From DASZHJ01 sp035517495 (GTDB lineage Bacteria > Pseudomonadota > Alphaproteobacteria > ATCC43930 > CGMCC-115725), in assembly GCA_035517495.1 (NCBI GenBank), contig DATIYT010000075.1:131801-195800 (forward strand): a DNA stretch of 64,000 nucleotides, given 5' to 3'. A program made the position numbers and the translations under genes. Shown piece by piece: positions 40,199 through 46,952 of the stretch. The notes beneath the pieces were generated by a model. The model was not told the DNA's origin, did no database searches, and worked only from the letters and a program-made list of their open reading frames with translations. The first letter of the stretch is position 1, and every line of letters starts with the position of its first letter.

Positions 40199-41566
40199 CT
40201 AGAACGCGGTCAGCACGTAGAGGAAGAGCGTATTGTTTTGGCTCGCATTGCGGCCGAAGCCATCGAAATTCTGCGTGCCGCCGTTGAAGCGAGTGTAGAG
40301 CGTATATTGCAGACCAACCCGGAAATTGAGCCACGGCCAGAATGACGGACCGCCATTGCTGAAAGGCAGATAATTTGCCTCGAAGATCCAGCCATCAGAG
40401 TTCGGGCTGCCGCTGAAGGAGCCACCCGGCGTTCCGCTACCATAGAACAGCGCATCGGGCGTACCGCTGTAATTGAAGTAGGAAACGTTGACGCCGTAGG
40501 TGTGCTCGTAGAAATAGCTGGCTTTGACGCGCGTCAACCTGAGGTCATCGGTCTGATTCGAGGCGAAGCCAAGCGGCACGCTCGCATCGTTGTTGCGGTG
40601 CTGCCATATGTAACTCGCCTGCACACCGATTTGGTCGCGCACGCCGTTGAACTGATATTGAGCATCGAAACCCACATCGGTGAGGTTGTCTTGGCCGTTC
40701 GTATTGATTTTCTGCGGATAAACATTCCCGTACATGCCGAAGGTGCCGAATTCGAGGGAGTGCTCGTCCCACTTTGGCTCGACGGCGAGCCGCCAATAAG
40801 GCGCGATGCCGGCGATGGTATTGCCGGCGTTGGGCGCGATTCCGAGGGTGCGCAAAGTGTCGTTTGAGAGCGTGTAGTAGCCGGTAAACTCGGCGTAGAC
40901 CAAGTGGTTCCACCACGCATAGGTACCGAGCCCGAGGACCTGCTGACTGAGGTTGTTATCGACCAGCGCTGCCGCCGACGCCGACGGAACGGGCGCGATG
41001 AAGGAGCTGAAGAACGGATAGCGCCAGGCGGGCGTCGTATTCCAGGGATCCTCTACGGTCGGATTATTGTTGAGGGTGGCGCCCACCGTAAGGTCGGAAC
41101 CGAACAGGGTGTCTTGCGCAGCCCAGCGGATATCGGTGTTGTCCCAGTGAATCTGCCGCGCGACTCCGTTGTAGGTGCTCTGAATGAACGCGCCCAGCCC
41201 CTGGTCCTGCCAGATCGCGCCCGCGTAGAACAGGCTCGCTTGGTCGAGCGATAGGTTGTTGTTGGGTCCGACATGCTGGGGAGGCGAGCTTTGCGCCGAA
41301 CCAGTGTTGTTGAAGCTCGTCTGGATCATCGCTGCGATCGGCGGAAGCCACTGCATTTCCGTGCCGCCGCCCTGGACGTAACCGTTGATCTTGAATTCGC
41401 GACCGAACGGCGTCAGTTCCGGCAGCGCCACGTGGCACATGGCGCAGGCCTGGCCGGTCTGGCGCGCGTAGCTCGGAACCGCGCGCGCGGACGGCACACT
41501 CCAGAGCGCAGCCATTACGAAAAATAGCAGGCTCGCGGTGCGGTAAATCCTGCGGTTGAAGGTCAT
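40199..41566 (-). CDS. Outer-membrane monoheme cytochrome c-porin fusion, Cyc2-like architecture
   Basis: A 455-residue exported protein. A signal peptide (NRRIYRTASLLFFVMAALW, cleaved after SARA) is followed at once by VPSYARQTGQACAMCHVALP and then ELTPFGREFKINGY: one CXXCH haem site (Cys41, Cys44, His45) in the PxxARQTGxxCxxCH...LTPFGRxFKxxGY context of fused cytochrome-porins such as the Fe(II) oxidase Cyc2. The remaining 380 residues are Asn/aromatic-rich alternating strands ending in LYVLTAF with a terminal Phe, as in outer-membrane beta-barrels. It may pass electrons across the outer membrane. GGGGGTGG precedes ATG 41566. It has a predicted FNR/FixK promoter. Fe(II) oxidation is only a hypothesis. 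Confidence 0.75.
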   Translation of the reverse strand: MTFNRRIYRTASLLFFVMAALWSVPSARAVPSYARQTGQACAMCHVALPELTPFGREFKINGYVQGGGTEMQWLPPIAAMIQTSFNNTGSAQSSPPQHVGPNNNLSLDQASLFYAGAIWQDQGLGAFIQSTYNGVARQIHWDNTDIRWAAQDTLFGSDLTVGATLNNNPTVEDPWNTTPAWRYPFFSSFIAPVPSASAAALVDNNLSQQVLGLGTYAWWNHLVYAEFTGYYTLSNDTLRTLGIAPNAGNTIAGIAPYWRLAVEPKWDEHSLEFGTFGMYGNVYPQKINTNGQDNLTDVGFDAQYQFNGVRDQIGVQASYIWQHRNNDASVPLGFASNQTDDLRLTRVKASYFYEHTYGVNVSYFNYSGTPDALFYGSGTPGGSFSGSPNSDGWIFEANYLPFSNGGPSFWPWLNFRVGLQYTLYTRFNGGTQNFDGFGRNASQNNTLFLYVLTAF

Positions 41567-41592
41567 GGTCCACCCCCATTCCAATAACCACA

Positions 41593-41636
41593 AGAATTTT
41601 ATTGTTTCTCGCGAAACTCTCCTTGACTTGGATCAA
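41593..41636 (-). promoter_or_regulatory. FNR/FixK-type class II promoter of the cytochrome-porin gene
   Basis: TTGACTTGGATCAA at 41623-41636 matches the FNR/FixK consensus TTGAT-N4-ATCAA in nine of ten positions. Read on the minus strand, 21 bases further on is a -10-like TAAAAT (41596-41601), the spacing of class II CRP/FNR promoters. A perfect palindrome GTTTC-TCGC-GAAAC (41604-41617) fills the space between them and could bind a second regulator. No comparable -10 is seen on the plus-strand side. Confidence 0.65.
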
Positions 41637-41694
41637 CAGCGCGACGGATGCGGCGCGGCACAGTTCGACCCGCCATCGAACAGGAGCGGGTGAG

Positions 41695-42249
41695 ATGGGT
41701 ACAAAGTTCGCGGCCATTGCGGCAGCAATGATGGTGATTTCACCTCTCGTCGCTTTATCTCCCGGCAGATCGGCGCTCGGACAGGCGAGTCGGTCGGCGC
41801 ACGACATTCCCCAGGCGGTGCGCATCGAGCATGAAGAGACGCTGCGACAATTGAGCGCAATCGCGCGCCGCCAATCGCGCACTGGGGAGATCGCACGCAA
41901 GGCACTCCCGGTGTTCAAGGAGCACTTCCAGCGCGAGGAAGAATACATCCTCCCGCCGCTCACCCTGGCACCGGCGATTGCCGAGGGTCGAGTGACTCCC
42001 GACATGCGCTGGGCGATTGCCATGGCCGATCGCATCAAGGCCGACAGCAATACGATATTCACCGAGCACACGGTGATCACCGAGTGGATGAATGAGTTGG
42101 CAACGGCGGCGGAGCGCTCCCATGAGCGCGATGTGGTGGACTTCGCGCGCGGGGCCGTTGCGGACTCGCTTTACGATGTCGAGGTCACCGAACCGGCCGC
42201 GATCGTAATCGGCGAGTACCTTCGCGCCAAGCTGCCGCCCGGACCATAG
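41695..42249 (+). CDS. Exported hemerythrin-domain protein
   Basis: A 184-residue protein with an N-terminal signal segment (MGTKFAAIAAAMMVISPLVALSPG) and a four-helix hemerythrin domain: IEHEETLRQL, ALPVFKEHFQREEEYILPPL and FTEHTVITEWMNELA carry the His and Glu residues of a di-iron site. Hemerythrins bind O2, NO or iron; most bacterial ones are cytoplasmic, so a secreted form is unusual. GGAGCGGG precedes ATG 41695. It diverges from the cytochrome-porin gene over 128 bases and is followed by the cytochrome c gene 65 bases on. Confidence 0.8.
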   Translation: MGTKFAAIAAAMMVISPLVALSPGRSALGQASRSAHDIPQAVRIEHEETLRQLSAIARRQSRTGEIARKALPVFKEHFQREEEYILPPLTLAPAIAEGRVTPDMRWAIAMADRIKADSNTIFTEHTVITEWMNELATAAERSHERDVVDFARGAVADSLYDVEVTEPAAIVIGEYLRAKLPPGP

Positions 42250-42314
42250 CGGAGTGAGCACCCGTGACCAACTCTGACTCGCCGAACTCAATTCATTTGA
42301 TGCGGGGTCGAGCC

Positions 42315-42689
42315 ATGTCTCGAATCTTCCTGGCGCTGGCGATCGTGGTGGCAGCCTTTCTGCTCGTCGCTCCCGCGCAAGCGCAGAACGCTGATAACGG
42401 ACAAAAAGTCTATCGCCAGCAATGCAACATCTGCCACGACGTGGCCGCTGGAAAAAACCGCATCGGGCCGACACTATTTGAGGTCGTCGGCCGCAAAGCT
42501 GGAACCGAGGCGGGGTTCACCTATAGTGACGGCATGAAGGCGAGCGGCCTCACTTGGGACGCCGCCACACTCGAGCGCTACCTCGCCGATCCCCGCGGCG
42601 TGGTCGCGGGCACCAAGATGACTTATGCCGGCCTCAAGAACGACGAGCAACGCCGCGATCTGATCGCATACCTGTCCACTTTGCACTGA
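42315..42689 (+). CDS. Exported class I cytochrome c
   Basis: A 124-residue protein with a signal peptide (SRIFLALAIVVAAFLLVAPA, cleaved after AQA) and a mature cytochrome c2/c550-like fold. The haem site is CNICH (Cys37, Cys40, His41), GPTLFEVVGRKAG is the following loop, and Met102 in GTKMTYAGL is the probable sixth ligand. It is a likely periplasmic electron carrier. ATG 42315 is preferred over upstream starts at 42264 (GTG) and 42300 because it begins directly at the signal peptide. With the outer-membrane cytochrome-porin next door, it is the obvious candidate to accept its electrons. Confidence 0.9.
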   Translation: MSRIFLALAIVVAAFLLVAPAQAQNADNGQKVYRQQCNICHDVAAGKNRIGPTLFEVVGRKAGTEAGFTYSDGMKASGLTWDAATLERYLADPRGVVAGTKMTYAGLKNDEQRRDLIAYLSTLH

Positions 42690-42707
42690 GTGCGATCGCG
42701 ACGGACG

Positions 42708-43061
42708 CTACTTCCCCTGCAGCAAGTCCATGAAGGGCGGGAAGGTCAGTAGGAAGCCCACGGCCAGCAACGCGAAGGATGCAAGATTGACCGCGCCCAT
42801 CGCGACGTCCCGCCAGCGCCAGGCAAGGTGCAGCGACAGCCATGCGGCGAGCCAGATGACGATCGCGAGCGTGGTAACGCCCGAGAGGGTGCCGGTTGGG
42901 CTATAGAAATTGAGCGCCTTGCCCATGGTATCGGAAGCGTCTCCTGCAAAGGCGAGAATACCGAGCGCACCGCAACCGATACCGGCCGCGAGGATCGCGG
43001 CTGCCGCGGGGCCGTTGGGGAGATTGGAGCCGGCGCGAGTCTCCTTCTGCCAAGCACTCAT
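42708..43061 (-). CDS. Small membrane protein of the redox locus
   Basis: A 117-residue protein with three hydrophobic segments (AAAAILAAGIGCGALGILAF, VTTLAIVIWLAAWLSLHLAW and AVNLASFALLAVGFLLTF). No family was recognised. Its ATG at 43061 overlaps the stop of the upstream membrane protein (ATGA at 43058-43061), so they are translated together and probably form a complex. A single His lies at the edge of the second segment. It is convergent with the cytochrome c gene. Confidence 0.7.
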   Translation of the reverse strand: MSAWQKETRAGSNLPNGPAAAAILAAGIGCGALGILAFAGDASDTMGKALNFYSPTGTLSGVTTLAIVIWLAAWLSLHLAWRWRDVAMGAVNLASFALLAVGFLLTFPPFMDLLQGK

Positions 43062-43624
43062 TGTTCGCCCTCCAGCAGGATGATCACGGATCCCCCGCGG
43101 ACCGGCGCGTACTTGTTGAGAAACGCACCGAAGGCGCCGGCGACCCCGGTTGCGAGGAAGGCTGCGACCGCAAAACCAAGCACGGCGCGCATGTATTGCG
43201 GCTTGGCGAGAGCTCGCGCGTATTTCATCGTGACATAGGCCACCATGGTCATGGCGATCGGTGCGAGCCAAGCCACGTGCTCCTTCCATTCCATGCCGAC
43301 ATTGTGCCATTCCGAGGTCCTGCCGCTCGAGAGCAGCAGGCGGCGAGGATAATCTGCGAGATCGCTCGTCCCGGCCGGTGGAACTGCACGATACCAGGGG
43401 TAAACGATGTAGGCGCCGGTGAATACCGTAAGCCACGCCAAGATCACCATGGCGAGAAGATAGAAGTTCAGCAGCTTCTGTTGGCGGCCACTCGATTGCC
43501 CGGGAGCGCCCAGTGCCGACAGACGATAGAGTTCTGCGAGCGCGCCGGAGAACGCCAGCATGAACAGCGCACCGAAACCCATACCGTGCACCACCGTCCA
43601 AAGGTCGCGCGTCGAGATTTCCAT
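43058..43624 (-). CDS. Four-helix membrane protein, possible b-type haem protein
   Basis: A 188-residue protein with four predicted transmembrane segments. Histidines in LWTVVHGMGFG at the start of helix 1 and in SEWHNVGMEWKEHVAWLAP before helix 3 could bind haem, as in small membrane cytochromes b, but no named family is certain. GGAGG lies 7 bases before ATG 43624, and a predicted FNR/FixK promoter lies just upstream. It heads a two-gene unit with the 117-residue membrane protein. Together with the cytochromes nearby it may link periplasmic electrons to the quinone pool; this is inferred. Confidence 0.68.
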   Translation of the reverse strand: MEISTRDLWTVVHGMGFGALFMLAFSGALAELYRLSALGAPGQSSGRQQKLLNFYLLAMVILAWLTVFTGAYIVYPWYRAVPPAGTSDLADYPRRLLLSSGRTSEWHNVGMEWKEHVAWLAPIAMTMVAYVTMKYARALAKPQYMRAVLGFAVAAFLATGVAGAFGAFLNKYAPVRGGSVIILLEGEQ

Positions 43625-43645
43625 TGGACACCTCCGCAACGCATT

Positions 43646-43687
43646 TATTTTGGGCCGGGATGGGCGAGTCGAGTTGACTTAGATCAT
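43646..43687 (-). promoter_or_regulatory. FNR/FixK-type class II promoter of the membrane-protein pair
   Basis: TTGACTTAGATCAT at 43674-43687 differs from the box at 41623 in only two of 14 bases. On the minus strand it is followed after 22 bases by AAAATA (43646-43651), again the class II spacing, and then by GGAGG and ATG 43624. The shared sequence and geometry suggest one regulator controls both units. Confidence 0.65.
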
Positions 43688-43694
43688 TCTGCGC

Positions 43695-43815
43695 GTGGAG
43701 ACGCGGGCGGCCTGGAGCTTTTGCTGCGGAGCATGGTCGCGCAGAAGGGCATGCCGGCAGGACGGCCGATCAAAGGGTAACACTGGTCGAAGGTTGGCTC
43801 GCCAAGCAGCGGGCC
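43695..43815 (+). pseudogene. 3' remnant of a PanE-like gene, frameshifted
   Basis: The reading LELLLRSMVAQKGM parallels VDLLVQSIAALKGM of the intact PanE-like gene (38569-39639), and after a one-base deletion QRVTLVEGWLAKQRAQ parallels QTVTLVEGWLAHNRKK. At the DNA level a 21-base run starting CTGGTCGAAGG is identical in the two, at about 39593 and 43782, and the sequence upstream aligns with one gap. The rest of the gene is absent. The remnant and the intact gene bracket the redox locus as a direct repeat. Confidence 0.75.
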
Positions 43816-43819
43816 CAAG

Positions 43820-44743
43820 CTATCCCGTCTTCGCGGCTCGCCAAGCGAAAGGTCGACCAGCCGAGTGCCGACGCCTCAGCCACGTGAGGTACGCCAGCCC
43901 AATGCCGAAAAGGAGGAGGCTTTGCGGCTCCGGCACACTGTCGGGATTTAGGGGATGGCCCCCCGTCGGGTTGTCGTTACCGGGGTCCACCGGGTTTAGA
44001 TCGAAATCGATCGGAGGAGAGGCAACAGTAGGACCAGTGATCAGCGGCGCGACGGGCGGTTTCGCTCCTGGGGTAACGATTGGGCCAGGTCCTGGTCGCG
44101 GCCCGCATATCAGGCAATCACTGATCCCCGGCGATGTGGGTCCCGACGGAGGCGCTGGCGGATTGGGATTCCCGCCGCCCGCGGGGTCACCGTCGACCGA
44201 GCCAGACGAGCCGAGAGCCAAGCTGGAGCCCGGGTCGCGAAAGCCACCATCTCCGGTACCCGGACCGCCGCCCCAGTCGCTCCCGCCGATCCAACCATTG
44301 GTGCCATAACCGGGAACACCTTGGATGCCGATTTGACCCGCCCCTCCAACCGCGCCGCCACTGCCGGTAACCAGGAAAGGTAGGCTTCCAACTCCGGGAT
44401 TGCCGACGACGCGATTGCAGTCCCGGTCATAGTCGTCGCTGCCTCCATAGTTGCAGTCGCCGTAGTTGGTGACCAAGTCGCCGTTCTTGCCCGCGCCTTC
44501 GAGAGCCAACTGAAGCAGAGTGCCATCCACAGAGCCCTCCCCGCTGCCGGCGACATCTAAGCCCGCGGGGTTTGCATCGCCCACCGTGTCGAGTGATCCG
44601 CCTTGCGTGGCGGCGGCTATTGTTTCGGTTTCCGTACCGGCTGCCGAGACGTCGGCGGTCAGACCTTCGAGCCCGACCAGGACAGGCCCGGCGCTCGGGC
44701 CGACCAACAGCATCGCAAGAAGCGACAGCCACACTTTACCCAT
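43820..44743 (-). CDS. PEP-CTERM sorting-domain protein
   Basis: A 307-residue exported protein of low complexity, rich in Gly, Pro, Asp and Ser. It has an N-terminal signal segment (WLSLLAMLLVGPSAGPVLV) and near the C-terminus VPEPQSLLLFGIGLAYLTWL followed by RRRH: the PEP motif, a hydrophobic helix and an arginine cluster recognised by exosortase. Such proteins are usually cut and released to the surface or biofilm matrix together with exopolysaccharide. About 14 residues follow the arginines, more than usual; that DNA abuts the PanE-like remnant, so the original end may have been altered. No exosortase gene is in the window. Confidence 0.78.
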   Translation of the reverse strand: MGKVWLSLLAMLLVGPSAGPVLVGLEGLTADVSAAGTETETIAAATQGGSLDTVGDANPAGLDVAGSGEGSVDGTLLQLALEGAGKNGDLVTNYGDCNYGGSDDYDRDCNRVVGNPGVGSLPFLVTGSGGAVGGAGQIGIQGVPGYGTNGWIGGSDWGGGPGTGDGGFRDPGSSLALGSSGSVDGDPAGGGNPNPPAPPSGPTSPGISDCLICGPRPGPGPIVTPGAKPPVAPLITGPTVASPPIDFDLNPVDPGNDNPTGGHPLNPDSVPEPQSLLLFGIGLAYLTWLRRRHSAGRPFAWRAAKTG

Positions 44744-44986
44744 GGCTTTACTTCATTCCTGCGATCGCATGAGGCCGCCCTGCGGCACCGCGAAGGTGCC
44801 GGCCACTTAACAGCGCCGAAGGCGCATCCGTCCGGGTTACTGATGAAGTGTGTGCTCGCGACATCGAATGAAGGTGCTTGCCAACCCCGCTCAGTGACAG
44901 TCGCGCTTCCCGAATCGACAATGGAAAATAAGGGTGGAAAGACTACCTGGAGGGTAATCCGTCGTCCAGCGACATTTTGTCTTGGA

Positions 44987-45373
44987 TCAGGACTTATTGA
45001 GAGTCACGGCCGCCCGGACGAGCGTCTTCAACGCCTCCTCGTCTATCGTCTCCCCCTCGTGGATATCGATGGCACGCCTGGTGTTACCGTCGAGGCTGGC
45101 GTTGAAGAGCCCGGAAGGGTCCTTCAGAGCCGCCCCTCTGGCGAAGGTCATCTTCACGACGTTCTTGTAAGTCTCGCCCGTGCAAATCAATCCGTCGTGC
45201 GACCAGACCGGAACCCCTCTCCACTTCCACTCCTCGACGACTTCGGGATCGGCTTCCTTGACCAAGGTACGGAGCCGGCTGAGCATCCTGCCCCGCCAGT
45301 CGCCCAGCTCCTTAATTCTCGCGTCGATCAGCTGAGAAGGAGACTTGCCTTTGTGCGACCCGCCCTTCGTCAT
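44987..45373 (-). CDS. DUF1801-family protein
   Basis: A 128-residue protein of the DUF1801 (YdhG-like) fold. ARIKELGDWRGRMLSRLRTLVKEADPEVVEEWKWRGVPVWSHDGLIC matches the family pattern, and NVVKMTFARGAALKDPSGLFN the second half. The fold resembles frataxin/YjbR proteins, but no activity is established. It stands alone; the 243 bases downstream to the PEP-CTERM gene hold nothing I recognise. Confidence 0.8.
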   Translation of the reverse strand: MTKGGSHKGKSPSQLIDARIKELGDWRGRMLSRLRTLVKEADPEVVEEWKWRGVPVWSHDGLICTGETYKNVVKMTFARGAALKDPSGLFNASLDGNTRRAIDIHEGETIDEEALKTLVRAAVTLNKS

Positions 45374-45909
45374 GCCGGTCTCTCCTCCTTAGTCTCGCGA
45401 GCAGCGATCATCCCCGGGGCTTCGAGCTTCACGCCATGTCATTTGCATAGATTTGGGGCGTTGCCTTGATCATTCCCAGCTCACGGGAGCCAGAAAACCC
45501 AGAGCAAGCGAGCGAGCGCACTCTATGGCGAGTCCGTGTTGGGTCAGCATTGCCACAAGGCCTCTAGCTGGGAGATGAGGGGCCAATAAGAGCGCCGGGG
45601 CGGCTTCGCCGCGGGGGGCACGTTCATAGTTTGACCTCCACACGGGTGCGACCGCGCCTATTAGGCTCCACAGAATGCATTGCCCGCATCGCGTCCGTTG
45701 ACTCAGCTTGGCAAAACATCGCTTTAGCGAAATGATTGCGACGATCTACGCTGCGCCTCATCCGCTGGCCTGCGCCCCGGCGGAACCGTGGCGGAAGACA
45801 GCGAACACGGCATGGAACGACCGAATGGACGCCGTATGCCGGTTCAGCGAAGCCTCGCGCCAAGAGCTGGCACATTTTCGACCAACATAGTAAGGGCGGG
45901 GTTTGCGGC
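45374..45909. other. 536-bp gap without a recognised gene
   Basis: No convincing coding region, RNA or repeat was found. A GC-rich hairpin GCGGC-TTC-GCCGC lies near 45600-45615 without a T-run on either strand, so it is not a clear terminator. A 60-codon frame at 45708-45890 lacks family features. Confidence 0.4.
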
Positions 45910-46881
45910 ATGAGTAACGGTCGTCCGTTGTTCGCCTTCGCATTTCGTGCCGGGCTATTGCAAGAACTAACCGATCTTGCAGAGGTCGACCGCGCGGCTG
46001 ACAGCGCGGAATTCGTATGGGTACACCTCAATCTCAACGATGCCGCGGCCCAGGTTTGGCTGCACCGCCAGCCCTGGCCACGCGACATCATTGAGATGGT
46101 TGCGGCTCCGATCCAACGCGGCAAACTCTTTACCACGCCGGAACTGCTCTACGGCCACCTGCGGGACTTCCGCGAGGAGTCCGGTGGGGTCACGCTGCAA
46201 GCGGGCTCGCTGTGCGTGGTCGCATCGCGCGCGCTGATGGTCACCGGTCGCCGCATTGCTCTGCTCTCAATCGAGGAATTGCGGCGCCGGGTCGAAGCAC
46301 GAACCGTCGTGCCGGCGAGTCCGTTTGGTCTGGTCACGGAATTCTTCAAGGCGCTGAACGACATTGGCGAAGGTCTGCTGCAGCACGCCAGCGAGCAACT
46401 TGGCGTAATGGAGTCGAAAGTGCTGAAACGTGACGGCGCCAGCTATCGCAGCGAGATCCTGGAAATGCGACGTAGTTCAGTCGAGGTCGCCCGCGACATG
46501 GCGTACAAGCGAACGGCCGTGCTCGATCTGGCGCGCGAGCAGCCGGTGGTGTTGCCCACCAGCGAATTTGACCGTCTCAAGCAACAGATTCATCGCTATG
46601 CGGCCCTGGTCGAGGATGCGCAGGAATTTGCGGAGCAATGTCAGTTCATGCTTGAAGAGCTTCGGGCGCAGGTCGAGGAGAAAACCAATCGAAACCTTTA
46701 CATACTCACGGCGCTGTCGGCGATTTTGCTGCCGGCAACCCTTATAGCAAGCATTTGGGGCATGAACGTCGGCGGCATTCCCTTCAACGATAGCCCGCAC
46801 GGCTTTTGGGCGGTCACTGGCGTGATAACGATGGCCTTTGCCATCGTAACGTTCATCCTTTTCCGGTTCAGGTTTTTCTGA
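45910..46881 (+). CDS. CorA/ZntB-family divalent metal transporter
   Basis: A 323-residue protein with a large cytoplasmic N-domain of alpha/beta and long helices (LLQHASEQLGVMESKVL, RYAALVEDAQEFAEQCQFML) and two C-terminal transmembrane helices. The pore signature is GMNVGGIPF just after the first helix, the variant GMN motif of ZntB rather than the YGMNF of magnesium CorA. ZntB transports zinc; this one may carry Zn2+ or another divalent cation. ATG 45910 gives the family length; the longer upstream frame looks non-coding. It lies 71 bases before the SulP gene. Confidence 0.87.
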   Translation: MSNGRPLFAFAFRAGLLQELTDLAEVDRAADSAEFVWVHLNLNDAAAQVWLHRQPWPRDIIEMVAAPIQRGKLFTTPELLYGHLRDFREESGGVTLQAGSLCVVASRALMVTGRRIALLSIEELRRRVEARTVVPASPFGLVTEFFKALNDIGEGLLQHASEQLGVMESKVLKRDGASYRSEILEMRRSSVEVARDMAYKRTAVLDLAREQPVVLPTSEFDRLKQQIHRYAALVEDAQEFAEQCQFMLEELRAQVEEKTNRNLYILTALSAILLPATLIASIWGMNVGGIPFNDSPHGFWAVTGVITMAFAIVTFILFRFRFF

Positions 46882-46952
46882 GGAACGGATCGTATGCCCC
46901 GATGCCATGCGCTACCTAAGCGCAGCAACTAGCTTGCAGTGGTAGACCGATC

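Noticed and set aside
41636..41695. The FNR box as activator of the hemerythrin gene as well
   Set aside because: No -10-like sequence is found at class II distance on the plus strand, so only the minus-strand promoter is called.
45595..45620. GC-rich hairpin as a terminator
   Set aside because: No T-run on either strand and no gene ends there.
45708..45890. A possible 60-residue protein before the CorA/ZntB gene
   Set aside because: No ribosome-binding site, no recognisable family and overlap with the leader of the next gene.
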